The position numbers and the translations under genes were made by a program. A stretch of 64,000 bases of DNA from Allomeiothermus sp035760705 (GTDB lineage Bacteria > Deinococcota > Deinococci > Deinococcales > Thermaceae): positions 19,515-83,514 of the forward strand of contig DASTSL010000128.1 of the NCBI GenBank assembly GCA_035760705.1, read 5' to 3'. Shown here piece by piece: positions 49,893 through 59,520 of this stretch (position 1 is its first letter; every line of letters begins with the position of its first letter). The notes below the pieces were generated by a model. It saw only the letters and a program-made list of their open reading frames with translations. It made no database searches and was not told the origin of the DNA.

Positions 49893-50771
49893 ATGGCCCA
49901 GCTCTACGGTTTCGACGCATATTCGCCCAAAGAGATCGCCGAGCGCATCGAGAAGGTGGGGGTGACCAAGGCCCGCCTGCCGATCCTCACCACCTTCACC
50001 CTGGGGGTGTTGGCGGGTGGTTTTATCGGTCTGGGGGCGCTTTACTTCACGCTGGTAACCAGCGATGTTGGTCTATCCTTCGGGGTGAGCCGGGTGCTGG
50101 GCGGGGTGTGCTTCTCGCTGGGCCTGATCCTGGTGGTGGTGGCCGGGGCCGAGCTGTTCACCGGCAACAACCTGCTGGTGATGGCTTGGGCCGCCCGGCG
50201 CATCGGGGGCGCGGAGGTGCTGCGCAACTGGCTGGTGGTCTTCCTGGCCAACGCGGTGGGCGCGGTCGGTCTGGCCCTGGTGGTGGTGCTCTCCCACCAC
50301 CCCGACATGAACCAGGGGACGGTGGCTCAAAACACCCTTAAGATCGCCGCCCTCAAGGCTTCGCTGCCCTTCTGGGAGGCTTTTTTCAAGGGGGTGTTGT
50401 GCAACGTGCTGGTCTGTCTGGCGGTGTGGCTGGCGATGGCCGGGCATAGCGTGACCGACAAGATCCTGGCCATCGTGTTCCCCATCTCGGCCTTCGTGGC
50501 GGCGGGTTTCGAGCACAGCATCGCCAATCTCTACTTCATCCCCCTGGGGATCCTGCTTCGCGACGCGACACAGGGGCTGAGCCCGGAGCAACTCCAGGCC
50601 CTCACCTGGTCGGGCTTGCTGCATAACCTGACTCCCGTGACCCTCGGCAACATCGTGGGGGGCAGCGGGATGGTGGGGCTGGTCTATTACCTGGTGTACC
50701 GGCACCGAGCCCCGGAGGCGGCCCCTGGCCCTGGCATCCCCGAAGCCGGGCTGCCGCAGGGGGGGAGGTGA
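49893..50771 (+). CDS. focA: Formate/nitrite transporter
   Basis: A 292-residue channel of the FNT family with six helices and family segments GAELFTGNNLLVMAWAARR, GVLCNVLVCLAVWLAMAG and PISAFVAAGFEHSIANLYFIP. It would carry formate across the membrane. Two in-frame ATGs occur; the one at 49893 lies 7 nt after GGAGGAG. The formate dehydrogenase gene starts 5 bp later, so the two form an operon. Confidence 0.92.
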   Translation: MAQLYGFDAYSPKEIAERIEKVGVTKARLPILTTFTLGVLAGGFIGLGALYFTLVTSDVGLSFGVSRVLGGVCFSLGLILVVVAGAELFTGNNLLVMAWAARRIGGAEVLRNWLVVFLANAVGAVGLALVVVLSHHPDMNQGTVAQNTLKIAALKASLPFWEAFFKGVLCNVLVCLAVWLAMAGHSVTDKILAIVFPISAFVAAGFEHSIANLYFIPLGILLRDATQGLSPEQLQALTWSGLLHNLTPVTLGNIVGGSGMVGLVYYLVYRHRAPEAAPGPGIPEAGLPQGGR

Positions 50772-50776
50772 GGGGC

Positions 50777-53467
50777 ATGCCGACGGCGATCATCGACGGC
50801 CACACCTACGAATTCCGCCCTGGCCAGACGATCCTCGAGGCCCTGCGCGCCCTGGGCACCGACCTGCCCTCCGCCTGCTACGACCCCCGCCTCGAGCCCT
50901 ACGGGGCTTGCCGGCTCTGCCTGGTCGAGGTGGAAGGGCGGCCCTTTCCGGTGGCGGCCTGCAACACGCCCTTGCAAGTGGGCATGGTGGTGCGCACCCA
51001 CACCCCTGCCCTGGAGGACAACCGCAAACACGAGTTCCGCTTTCTGCTGGGCCGCTACCCCAAGGAGGCGCCCCTGCGCCAGCCCTACCAGCCCTTCCAC
51101 CGCTACTTGCACGAGTACGGCCTGACCGCGGCGTCGTTTCCCGGCGATAGCCGGGTGGAACTCCAGGCCGAGCCGGACCCCGCCCGGCAGGACTTCGGCC
51201 ACCCCTATATCCGGGTGGACCTCTCGCAGTGCATCCTCTGCTACCGCTGTGTGCGCATCTGCGAGGACGTGCAAGGCCAGTTCGTGTGGCAGGCCTTCGA
51301 CCGGGAACACCAGACCCATATAGCGCCATCCGGACCCAGCCTGCTCGAGAGCGCCTGTGTGAGCTGCGGGGCCTGCGCCGACACCTGCCCCACCGGAGCC
51401 CTGGACGACTGGAGCGTGCTCGAGCTGGGCACCCCCACCACCTGGACCCGCTCGACCTGCCCCTACTGCGGGGTGGGCTGCGAGTTCTTGGTGGGCACCC
51501 GCCAGGGCCGCATCACCCAGATCAAGCCTGCTCTCGACGCGCCGGTCAACAAGGGCCACCTCTGCGTGAAGGGGCGCTACGCTTTCGAGTACAACCAATC
51601 CCCCGACCGCATCACCCAGCCCATGATCCGCCGTGGCGGGGAGTGGCAGACGGTGAGCTGGGAGGAGGCCCTCGCCTTCGTGGTGGGCGAACTCGGCCGC
51701 ATCCGCCAGACCCATGGCCCCGACTCCATCGGCATCCTGGGCTCGGCCCGCGCCACCAACGAGGAGAACTATCTGGCGCAGAAGTTCGCCCGGGTGGTCA
51801 TCGGCAGCAACAACGTAGACTGCTGTGCCCGGGTCTGCCACGCCCCCAGCGCCGAGGCCCTCAAACGGGTCTTTGGTACCGGGGCCGCCACCAGCGCCTT
51901 CGACGACATCGAGCTGGCCCAGACCTTCCTGCTGGCCGGGACCAACGCCACCGAGAACCACCCGGTGGTGGGCGCGCGCATCAAGCAGGCCAAGCGCCGC
52001 GGGGCCAAGCTGATCGTGGTGGACCCCCGCCAGACCGAGCTGGCCCGCTGGGCCGATATCCTCCTGGCCCCCCGCCCCGGCACCGACATCCCGCTGTTCC
52101 ACGCCATGGCCCGGGTGATCCTGGAGGAAAACCTCACCGACCCGGCTTTCCTGGCCGAGCGGGTGGAGGGGTTCGAGGCCTTCCGCGCGGCCGTCGAGGA
52201 GTGGACCCCCGAGCACGCCGCCGAGGTCTGCGGGGTGAGCGCCGAAGCCATCCGCCAGGCGGCGCGGCTCTACGCCACCCACAAGCCCTCGATCTGCTTC
52301 CACGGCCTGGGTCTGACCGAGCATCACCAGGGCACCGAGGACGTGATGGCCCTGGCCAACCTGGCCCTGCTCACCGGCAACGTGGGCAAGCCGGGCACCG
52401 GCGTGAACCCTCTGCGCGGCCAGAACAACGTGCAGGGCTCGGCTCACATGGGCTGTGAGCCCAACACCCTCACCGGCTCCCAACCGCTTGCCAAGGCCCG
52501 CGCCCGCTTCGAGCAGCTCTGGGGCTGCCCCCTCCCCACTACTAAAGGTCTCAACCTCATGCAGATGCTCGACGCCGCGCGAGAGGGCGCGCTCAAGGCC
52601 TTGTGGCTCTTCGGCTACGACGTGCTCCTGAGCAACCCCGACGCCGCGCGCACCGCCCAAGCTTTCGAGAAGCTCGAGCTCGTCGTGGTGCAGGACCTCT
52701 TCATGAACGAGAGCGCCCGCCTCTACGGCCACGTCTTCCTGCCCGCGGCTAGCAACTTCGAGAAAGACGGCACCTTCATGAACTCCGAGCGGCGCATCCA
52801 GCGCATTCGCCAAGCGGTCCCGCCGCCGGGGGAGGCCCGGCCCGACTGGCAAATCCTCTGCGACGTGGCCCGGGCTATGGGCCAGGGGGAGCACTTCGCC
52901 TTCGAGGGCCCCGAGGTCATCTGGGACGAGGTGCGCTCGGTGTGGCCGGGCGGGGCGGGGATCAGCTATGCGCGGCTCGAGCAGGGCGGCTTGCAGTGGC
53001 CCTGCCCCAGCCTGGATCACCCCGGCACCCCCCGCCTGCACGCCCAGAGCTTTCCCATCGGCCCCAAGGCCACCCTGGCCGCAGTTTCTTATCTGCCCAG
53101 CGCCGAGCAACCCAGCGCGGAGTATCCCTTCCTGCTCATCACCGGGCGCACCCTCTACGCCTTCAACGCAGGCACCATGACCGGTCGCACCCGCAACACC
53201 CGGCTCTACCCCACCGACCGGCTCGAGGTCTCCCCATCCGACGCCGAGCGCCTGGGCTTGCGGGAGGGCGAGAGGGTGCGGGTGCGGAGCCCCTACGGCG
53301 AGGCCCGCCTGCCCGTGCACATTACCCAGTGGGTCAAGCCCGGCGAGCTGTTCTCCACCTTCCACGACCCGGAAGTGTTCATCAACCGGGTCACCAACCC
53401 CCACCGCGACCGCTACACCCTGACCCCGGAGTACAAGCGCACCGCGGTGCAACTCGAGAAGCTATGA
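50777..53467 (+). CDS. fdhF: Formate dehydrogenase, catalytic subunit
   Basis: An 896-residue molybdenum enzyme that oxidises formate to CO2. In order: an N-terminal 2Fe-2S-like domain (Cys in CYDPRLEPYGACRLC), ferredoxin-type clusters (CILCYRCVRICED and CVSCGACADTCPTGA), the molybdopterin domain with its own 4Fe-4S motif (CPYCGVGC) and the catalytic loop VDCCARVCHAPS, where the first Cys takes the place of selenocysteine. A GAGGTGAG ribosome site precedes the ATG at 50777. No accessory FdhD gene is in the window. Confidence 0.93.
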   Translation: MPTAIIDGHTYEFRPGQTILEALRALGTDLPSACYDPRLEPYGACRLCLVEVEGRPFPVAACNTPLQVGMVVRTHTPALEDNRKHEFRFLLGRYPKEAPLRQPYQPFHRYLHEYGLTAASFPGDSRVELQAEPDPARQDFGHPYIRVDLSQCILCYRCVRICEDVQGQFVWQAFDREHQTHIAPSGPSLLESACVSCGACADTCPTGALDDWSVLELGTPTTWTRSTCPYCGVGCEFLVGTRQGRITQIKPALDAPVNKGHLCVKGRYAFEYNQSPDRITQPMIRRGGEWQTVSWEEALAFVVGELGRIRQTHGPDSIGILGSARATNEENYLAQKFARVVIGSNNVDCCARVCHAPSAEALKRVFGTGAATSAFDDIELAQTFLLAGTNATENHPVVGARIKQAKRRGAKLIVVDPRQTELARWADILLAPRPGTDIPLFHAMARVILEENLTDPAFLAERVEGFEAFRAAVEEWTPEHAAEVCGVSAEAIRQAARLYATHKPSICFHGLGLTEHHQGTEDVMALANLALLTGNVGKPGTGVNPLRGQNNVQGSAHMGCEPNTLTGSQPLAKARARFEQLWGCPLPTTKGLNLMQMLDAAREGALKALWLFGYDVLLSNPDAARTAQAFEKLELVVVQDLFMNESARLYGHVFLPAASNFEKDGTFMNSERRIQRIRQAVPPPGEARPDWQILCDVARAMGQGEHFAFEGPEVIWDEVRSVWPGGAGISYARLEQGGLQWPCPSLDHPGTPRLHAQSFPIGPKATLAAVSYLPSAEQPSAEYPFLLITGRTLYAFNAGTMTGRTRNTRLYPTDRLEVSPSDAERLGLREGERVRVRSPYGEARLPVHITQWVKPGELFSTFHDPEVFINRVTNPHRDRYTLTPEYKRTAVQLEKL

Positions 53468-53671
53468 CCAAGTACGTAGGCGAATAAGGGGGTTGGAATT
53501 CGTGGGCTCGGGCAGGAGTTGGAGCGCTGCCCGAGCCCACCGCCCAGAGGTGGGAGCGGTGCCTCGCTGAGAGAGACTTTCGCCCCCTATACTCGGGTTT
53601 CGATGCGGCTTTCAATCGGGCGGGCTGATCGGTGCTAGGGTGAGGAGGTCAAACCAGAAAGGTGGTGAACT

Positions 53672-53830
53672 ATGAATAGCCAACTCGGGTATCTGTTGGG
53701 GGGCATTTTCGTGCTTTTGGGGCTTTACGTCTGGTTTGCCGGCCCCCATAGCTTACTGTGGGGAATCGTCTTGATCGTCATCGGCGTCTACTTCGCCTAT
53801 AGCCTCCGTCCGAAGCGGAAGGCCGGCTAG
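53672..53830 (+). CDS. Small two-helix membrane protein
   Basis: A 52-residue protein with two hydrophobic segments (YLLGGIFVLLGLYVWFAGP and LLWGIVLIVIGVYFAYSL) and a basic tail. AAAGGTGG lies before the ATG and a T-tailed hairpin follows, so it is probably real. No 11-bp array is present. Unknown family. Confidence 0.65.
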   Translation: MNSQLGYLLGGIFVLLGLYVWFAGPHSLLWGIVLIVIGVYFAYSLRPKRKAG

Positions 53831-53848
53831 GGTAACGGCTAAGATGGC

Positions 53849-53879
53849 CCCCTCGAGCCTGGCTCGAGGGGTTATTTTT
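53849..53879 (+). terminator. Rho-independent terminator
   Basis: CCCCTCGAG/CTCGAGGGG stem followed by TTATTTTT. Confidence 0.88.
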
Positions 53880-54294
53880 ACCCGGCCCAGAACTCGAGCT
53901 TGGGGAAGATCCCCAAGTCCCGGTAGCTGAGCGTCCGCAGCGGAACCCCCAGCCGCAAAACCAGGAGTGCTACGCTGGCGTCCTCCAGCGCGCCCTTCCA
54001 GTCGAGGAGGGCTTGCAATACGGTCTGGATAGCGTCCAGCTCACCCAACCCTAGCGCTATGACCTCGAGCCCCTCGCGCATCCTATCCGGCGCCAGCCGC
54101 GCTTTGTCCGGTCCGCCTTCGAAGAGGAGCCACTTGAAGACCCAGAACCCTACCGGCAGCGGCACGATGAGGCGGCTCTTGGCTTGCGCTAATGCCCCAA
54201 ATCCCCGCACCGTGCTCTCATGGTCGGGGTCGGCGGCGTGGTAGAGGGCGATCGGCGGCCCGGCATCCAGCACCAGGCGTGGCGGAACGCTCAT
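53878..54294 (-). CDS. PIN-domain nuclease (VapC-like toxin)
   Basis: A 138-residue PIN protein. The opening LVLDAGPPIALYHAADPDHE places the first Asp; the later LEDASVALLVLRLG keeps the second acidic pair. The third site reads RTLSYRDL instead of the usual TxDxxDF, so one Asp is replaced by Ser. It would cleave RNA as a toxin. The upstream partner overlaps by 4 bp (ATGA) but is frameshifted. Confidence 0.8.
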   Translation of the reverse strand: MSVPPRLVLDAGPPIALYHAADPDHESTVRGFGALAQAKSRLIVPLPVGFWVFKWLLFEGGPDKARLAPDRMREGLEVIALGLGELDAIQTVLQALLDWKGALEDASVALLVLRLGVPLRTLSYRDLGIFPKLEFWAG

Positions 54295-54505
54295 CGCTGG
54301 CGGTGGGTGAGCCGATCTTCGGCGTGGTCGCGAGCGTTCCCCGATGCCACCGGGATTAACCCGGCCAGCTCGAGCAGGGCAGCCGGGTTTTGGGGGGCCA
54401 GGCGAGCTTCTAGTGCCTCTTGCACCAAAGCCGAGAAGCTGGTCTCGGGGTGTTTTTTGAGTAGGCTTCGACGGCTTGGGCGAGGGTTTCGTAGTGCTTG
54501 TTCAT
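54291..54505 (-). pseudogene. VapB-type antitoxin with a frameshift
   Basis: A 71-residue partner of the PIN toxin when read with one extra A: after MNKHYETLAQAVEAYSK the frame should continue HPETSFSALVQEALEARLAP and LIPVASGNARDHAEDRLTHR to a stop that overlaps the toxin start. In the given sequence an A6 run (it should be A7) shifts the frame, and the product ends after about 30 residues. Length with the correction is divisible by three. Loss of antitoxin would matter if the toxin is active. Confidence 0.65.
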
Positions 54506-54680
54506 TCGTCCTCTGGCCTGCTTATCCTCAGCCAGTCCCGCACTGGTTTATGGCCTGGGTCTGAGCAGAGAAAGTAGACCTCGAGAATGGACTGAATTTC
54601 GCTCAACAAAATTGAATGTACCAAAAATGATGCGTTTTCTTGGTCTTGTCAGACCTTAATGCTCATTGGCTCTCTTGAAT

Positions 54681-54710
54681 AAAGACGGTACGCCTTGGCG
54701 TACCGTCTTT
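54681..54710 (-). terminator. Terminator after ribonucleotide reductase
   Basis: A 13-bp stem (AAGACGGTACGCC/GGCGTACCGTCTT) with a 2-nt loop lies 24 nt past the stop on the minus strand. Confidence 0.8.
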
Positions 54711-54733
54711 GCGCAGAAAACCCAGGCTGCGAA

Positions 54734-57682
54734 TCAACCGCACTTGCTATAGCCACAGCTATAGCACTTCACGCAGCCCTCTTCCCGCACCAGATTGGCA
54801 TCCCCGCACTCCGGGCAGGTCCCGGCCCCGGTCTTGGCCTTGGGCTGGGCCGGGATGTGGATGGAGAAGTTGTCGCCGTCCAGATGGGCGGCGGTCTGCA
54901 CGAAGGGGGCGTTGGCGGTTTGGGTCTTGGCGGGTTTCTCTTCCTTCAAGGCGATGGCGGTGTTGGTTTCTAGCGCCACCGCGATCAAATCGGCCTTGGA
55001 GGTCACGAAGTGGCCCTGGTAGTTGCCATAGAGCCCGCCGTTGATGCCGCGCAGGGTCTTCACCAAGGCTTCGGCAGGGACGCCGTATTGCAGGGCGATC
55101 GAGACGATGCGGCCCAAGGCTTCGCTGTCAGCGTTGGCTTCGTCGCCAGCCTTGCCGCTGGTCAGGATCACCTCTACCGGGTGCTCACCCTGCATGTTCA
55201 CCGTCACCAGGAATCCCCGGCGGGTGCCGTCGGCGCTGGTGAGCTTGACCATGTCGGTGTAGCCGACCAGGCGTCCGGTGCGCTCGAAGACGGGTTGGCC
55301 GGGCTTGGGCTCGGGGGCCGGGGCGGGCGGCTCGAGCAGCGCGGGCTGTACCACGGTATGCTGGGCGCTCTCCTGGGTTTCCTTCTTCTCGTCTTTGCTC
55401 ACCGAGAGCACCTGGAGGTCGCGGCTGCCGTCGCGGTACACGGTGATGCCCTTGCAGCCGGTCAGGTAGGCCTCGGTGTAGGCGGCCTCCACGTCGGCTA
55501 CGGTGGCCTGGTTGGGCAAGTTGATGGTCTTGGAGAGCGAGTTGGCGGCCAGCCCAAAGGCGTCGAAGGAGCGCTGCACTACGCCCTGCATCCGCACGTG
55601 GTCCAGGGGGGGAACGTCGTGGGCACCCTCGAAGACGGCCTGGATTTCGGCGGGAATTCCTTCTATCCCCCGCACCGAGCCGTGGTGGGTCTGGATGGCC
55701 GCGATGAGCTTGTCCCAGTCCCAGGCTCCGTCCTTCTCAAACTGCGGGGTGGGCGGGTATTTCTCCATCTGCTCGACGAAGAGGGGGTGCAACAGCGCTT
55801 TATACTGCCCGCCGATGCGCCGCCACATGAACGGCGAAAACATCGGCTCGATACCGCTCGAGACCCCCATCAGCATCGAGGTAGTGCCGGTGGGGGCCAC
55901 GGTCAGCACCGCTACGTTGCGGCGGGGCCGGATCTCGGGAAACTTGCCCGGGTTCTGGGCGTAGATGGGGAAGACCCCGCGCTCTTCGCCCAGACGCTCG
56001 GACTCGAGGATGGCCTCTTCGCGCATGGCGTTCATCATCCCGGCCACGGCCTGGCGACCCTCCTCGGAGGAGTAGGGCAGGCCCATCTTGATCAGGGCGT
56101 CGGCCAGACCCATCACCCCCAGCCCCAACCGGCGTAGGGTCTGCGAGGCGATACGGTTGTCCTCGAGGGCGAAGACGTTCACGTCCAGCACGTTATCGAG
56201 GAAGCGAATGCAGGTGCGCACGTCGGCGCGGAAGGTGGCGTAGTCGAAGGTCTTGTCGGGGCGCACGTAGGCGGCCAGGTTGATAGCACCCAGGTCGCAG
56301 GGCTCACCCACAGTGAGGGGGATTTCGCCGCAGGGGTTGGTCGAGCGGATCTCGTAGCGTTTGCCCAGATGTTTGAGCGCGGAAAGCTCGTTGATCCGGT
56401 CCACGAAGATCAGGCCCGGTTCGCCGGTGGCCCAGGCGTGCCAGGCGATCTCGTGCCAGAGCCACTTGGCCGGAACCTTGCCGCCATAAACCGGAATCGC
56501 CCGGGCCCCGTCCACCTCACGGTCGGGCAGGTCGGGGAGGGTGCCAGTGTACTCGCCCTTCACCGGATAGGGGTAGTACTTGCCGGGGACCTCGGCGGGC
56601 TCCACCGCCCACAGCCCGTCGGCTTGGAGGGTGTTCCAGAAAGCCTCGGTGGCCAAAATCGAGATGTTGAAGGTGCTGATGTCGCCCTCGGCGGCCTCGC
56701 GGTCTAGGTCCTTGGCGGTGAGAAAATCCAGCAGGTCGGGGTGGTCGATGGCGATGGTGGCCATGCCCGCCCCCCGCCGGGTCCCCCCCTGGCGCACCAC
56801 CCGCAGCACCGGGGCGTAGACGTAGCGCAGGGTGGCGACCGGCCCGGCCTTTTCCCCGCCCAGGTTGCCCCACTCCAAGAAGTTATCGAAGATCTCCATC
56901 AGGAAGCTGACTGGGCCGCTGCTGGTCCCGCCCGAGCCCTTGATGGGGGCCCCTTCGGGGCGCAGGTGGGAGAAGTCCACGTGGGGCTCCTGACCCTTAC
57001 CGGCCAGCGCCACCGCGTCGTGGGCCACGTCGATGATAGCCCCCATGTCGTCGGGGATCTCGAGCACCCCCTGGGGCCGCTCACGCACGGTGAGCACCCC
57101 GTTACGCCGGGCCAAAGCGGCCAGCTCGGGGCTCACCAGCCCGTACACCACCCGAGTCCAGTTCCTGACGGTGATGGGCTCTTTCTCCCCGTCGGGGTTG
57201 ATGGGGGGGCGCATCATCCCCTGGATGAAGTCTTCCACGTCGGCGTGGTCGGCCCGCAGGTAAGCGAAGCCGCGCACCGTGCGACGGGGCCCGGCAGCCT
57301 TCCGCGAGACGTAGGGGTCCAGGTTGACCCCGTTGCCCCCACCGACCTTGGTGACCAGCGCCAGCTTCTTGGCGACCTCGAGCACCCCGTCAAAGGAGGA
57401 AGGGTCGTTCTCGGTGGCTCCCTGAACGAAGCAGTTCAGGACGTTCCCGTGTTGGGTCCCGGCCCCGGCCAGCACCCGCCCGCCGGGGCAGAAGCGCTTA
57501 GAGGCCATGAGCCGGAAGAATTCCTCGCTCCAGTGGGCGCGGGCCTCGGGTTTCTCGGCCCCTGCTACCCAGTCCGCTACCCGGCGGAACATTCCCAAAA
57601 CATCCCCGTCGCTCTCCTGCATGTACTGGCGGCGGGCAATCGCCTGCGCATGGTCGTCGAAATGTCCTGGTTTGAACTCCAT
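54734..57682 (-). CDS. nrdJ: Class II (adenosylcobalamin-dependent) ribonucleotide reductase
   Basis: A 982-residue enzyme that reduces ribonucleotides using adenosylcobalamin. Catalytic landmarks: LNCFVQGATENDPSSFDGV, the TKVGGGNGVNL segment, and the radical-site sequence TNPCGEIPLT with its catalytic Cys and Glu. The C-terminal CPECGD and CVKCYSCGYSKC cysteines form a zinc-like redox tail. There is no intein. GGGAGG precedes the ATG at 57682. The leader carries a possible cobalamin riboswitch, odd for an enzyme that needs the cofactor. Confidence 0.93.
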   Translation of the reverse strand: MEFKPGHFDDHAQAIARRQYMQESDGDVLGMFRRVADWVAGAEKPEARAHWSEEFFRLMASKRFCPGGRVLAGAGTQHGNVLNCFVQGATENDPSSFDGVLEVAKKLALVTKVGGGNGVNLDPYVSRKAAGPRRTVRGFAYLRADHADVEDFIQGMMRPPINPDGEKEPITVRNWTRVVYGLVSPELAALARRNGVLTVRERPQGVLEIPDDMGAIIDVAHDAVALAGKGQEPHVDFSHLRPEGAPIKGSGGTSSGPVSFLMEIFDNFLEWGNLGGEKAGPVATLRYVYAPVLRVVRQGGTRRGAGMATIAIDHPDLLDFLTAKDLDREAAEGDISTFNISILATEAFWNTLQADGLWAVEPAEVPGKYYPYPVKGEYTGTLPDLPDREVDGARAIPVYGGKVPAKWLWHEIAWHAWATGEPGLIFVDRINELSALKHLGKRYEIRSTNPCGEIPLTVGEPCDLGAINLAAYVRPDKTFDYATFRADVRTCIRFLDNVLDVNVFALEDNRIASQTLRRLGLGVMGLADALIKMGLPYSSEEGRQAVAGMMNAMREEAILESERLGEERGVFPIYAQNPGKFPEIRPRRNVAVLTVAPTGTTSMLMGVSSGIEPMFSPFMWRRIGGQYKALLHPLFVEQMEKYPPTPQFEKDGAWDWDKLIAAIQTHHGSVRGIEGIPAEIQAVFEGAHDVPPLDHVRMQGVVQRSFDAFGLAANSLSKTINLPNQATVADVEAAYTEAYLTGCKGITVYRDGSRDLQVLSVSKDEKKETQESAQHTVVQPALLEPPAPAPEPKPGQPVFERTGRLVGYTDMVKLTSADGTRRGFLVTVNMQGEHPVEVILTSGKAGDEANADSEALGRIVSIALQYGVPAEALVKTLRGINGGLYGNYQGHFVTSKADLIAVALETNTAIALKEEKPAKTQTANAPFVQTAAHLDGDNFSIHIPAQPKAKTGAGTCPECGDANLVREEGCVKCYSCGYSKCG

Positions 57683-57689
57683 TGCTGCC

Positions 57690-57850
57690 TCCCACCAAGG
57701 TCCGGGTGAAGCCCTGACCTCGAGATGATGCCCTCCTGACAGTTGCGGTGCACAGCAGGGAACAGCGGAGCAATCCCCGCTTTTCCTAGTTGTTGCCGCG
57801 TACCTCAGGGCGAAAGCTCCCCCAGCCGGAAGGCCCCGGCCCTCTATATA
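57690..57850 (-). ncRNA. Possible cobalamin riboswitch upstream of nrdJ
   Basis: On the minus strand the leader contains CCGCAACTGT, the core box found in cobalamin riboswitches, preceded by GGGGATT-CTCC pairing sequence and followed by GTCAGG...ACCT, loosely like the B12 box. A TATATA box lies at 57842-57847. The match was made by eye; other conserved boxes are imperfect. Confidence 0.4.
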
Positions 57851-58059
57851 TTGGGGTTGCTGAGCAAGAGGCTACTACAACTAGCGGTTTTGGTCAAAGG
57901 GTTTCCGTCACTTTCCGGGAAGAATATTAAGCCCGCCCAGCCCCCAATCAGGACGCACCGCCCAGGATGAGGCGGACCGGGGTAAGGGGTGGGAAAGGCG
58001 TCTGGGAGGGGTGAGAAGCTATCGCGGATCGCCAAAAACTCTGGCGCTAGGCGATCTGC

Positions 58060-59520
58060 TCACTCGAGTGCCCACACCCCCAGGCTGAAGGGCGGCAGGG
58101 GATGGCTGGCCTCCAGGTTTCCCCGGTAACAGGCGGCGGGGGTCCCGCTCAGGAGGTCGCGGGCCTCCTGTCCCCGGGCCCAGACCCCGTGCAGGGGGAT
58201 CACCGGCTTCCAGGGCTCGTCCAAGGTGTTCACGGTGACCACCAAGGCTTCGTGCTCGTGAACTCGGGCGAAGGCCAGGTGGCCATCTTGAGCGTAAAGC
58301 CGCTGGTACTTGCCGCGGCGCAGTACCGGGTGAACCTGGCGCAGACGGGCCAGATGGCGGATGGACTCGAGGATCGGCCTCTGCCAGTGCTCCTCCTGCC
58401 AGATCATGCCCCGCCGGTTGTCGGGGTCGTGGCCCCCCTCCAACCCGATCTCGTCGCCGTAATAGACCATGGGGGCGCCGGGCAGGGTGTAGAGCAGCGA
58501 GAGAGCCAGCCGGGTACGCTCCAGGTTTTTGTGCATCAAGGTGATGAGCCGGGGGGTGTCGTGGCTGGTGAGGAGGTTCATCTGGGCGGTCACGATATCC
58601 CAGGGGTAGCGCGTGAATATTTCCTCGAGACGGTGGCTGAAGGCCAAGGCTTGCAGGCTCTCCACCCGGCCCAGCCCGCTCTTAGCGGCCAGGTCCTTGT
58701 CCAGGATATCGCCCCCCGCGAAGCCCAACACTGCTCGTCCCAGCGGGTAGTTCATCACCGCGTCGAACTGGTCGCCCTGCAGCCAGCGGCTGGCGTCGTC
58801 CCAGATCTCGCCCACGATGTAGGCCTGGGGGTTCTTGGCCTTGACCCGCCTCCTGAACTCCTGCCAGAAGGAGTCGTCGTTGATCTCGTTGGGCACGTCC
58901 AGCCGCCAGCCGTCAATGCCGAATTCGATCCAGAACTCGGCCACCCGCAGGAGGTAATCGCGCACCTCCTGGGTGTCGGTGTTGAACTTGGGCAACTCGG
59001 GGTTGTCCCACCAAGCCGCGTAGTTGGCCTTGCCCGAGTAAGCGTTGAGCGGGAAACCGTAGACGTGGAACCACTGGAGGTAGGGGGAGAAGCGCCCGTT
59101 CTCGAGGATGTTCTGGAAGGCGAAGTGCCCCCTCGAGCAGTGGTTGAACACCGCGTCCAGCACCACCCGGATGCCCCGCTGGTGGGCTCCTTCGATCAGC
59201 CGCCGGAGGGCCTTGTTGCCGCCCAGCATGGGGTCTACTTGGAAGTAGTCGGTGGTGTGGTAGCGGTGGTTGGCGGTGGAGGCGAAGATTGGACAGAAAT
59301 AGATCGCGTTGAAGCCCGACTCCCGGATGTAATCGAGCTTCTCGATCACCCCCCAGAGGTTGCCCCCTTTGAAGCCGCGTAAGGTGGGGGCCGCGTCCCA
59401 GGGTTCAAAGTCTTGGCTCAAGGGGGCGGGCAACTCCATCGGCCCGGCCCCCCGGCGGAAGCGGTCAGGGAAGATTTGATAAAAGATAGCGTCTTTGACC
59501 CAGTCGGGGGTGAGGGACAT
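58060..59520 (-). CDS. GH13 neopullulanase/cyclomaltodextrinase-type enzyme
   Basis: A 486-residue alpha-amylase-superfamily enzyme with the four conserved regions: DAVFNH, GWRLDVPNE (catalytic Asp), VGEIW (acid/base Glu) and NLLTSHDTPR. No signal peptide, so it acts in the cytoplasm on maltodextrins. The start is the ATG at 59520, about 8 nt after a TAAACT -10-like box. A longer version from 59565 has no promoter room. Confidence 0.92.
   Translation of the reverse strand: MSLTPDWVKDAIFYQIFPDRFRRGAGPMELPAPLSQDFEPWDAAPTLRGFKGGNLWGVIEKLDYIRESGFNAIYFCPIFASTANHRYHTTDYFQVDPMLGGNKALRRLIEGAHQRGIRVVLDAVFNHCSRGHFAFQNILENGRFSPYLQWFHVYGFPLNAYSGKANYAAWWDNPELPKFNTDTQEVRDYLLRVAEFWIEFGIDGWRLDVPNEINDDSFWQEFRRRVKAKNPQAYIVGEIWDDASRWLQGDQFDAVMNYPLGRAVLGFAGGDILDKDLAAKSGLGRVESLQALAFSHRLEEIFTRYPWDIVTAQMNLLTSHDTPRLITLMHKNLERTRLALSLLYTLPGAPMVYYGDEIGLEGGHDPDNRRGMIWQEEHWQRPILESIRHLARLRQVHPVLRRGKYQRLYAQDGHLAFARVHEHEALVVTVNTLDEPWKPVIPLHGVWARGQEARDLLSGTPAACYRGNLEASHPLPPFSLGVWALE

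Noticed and set aside
50687..53452. 921-codon minus-strand frame opposite the formate dehydrogenase
   Set aside because: The plus-strand frame has iron-sulfur and molybdopterin motifs; the other is a GC-skew artefact.
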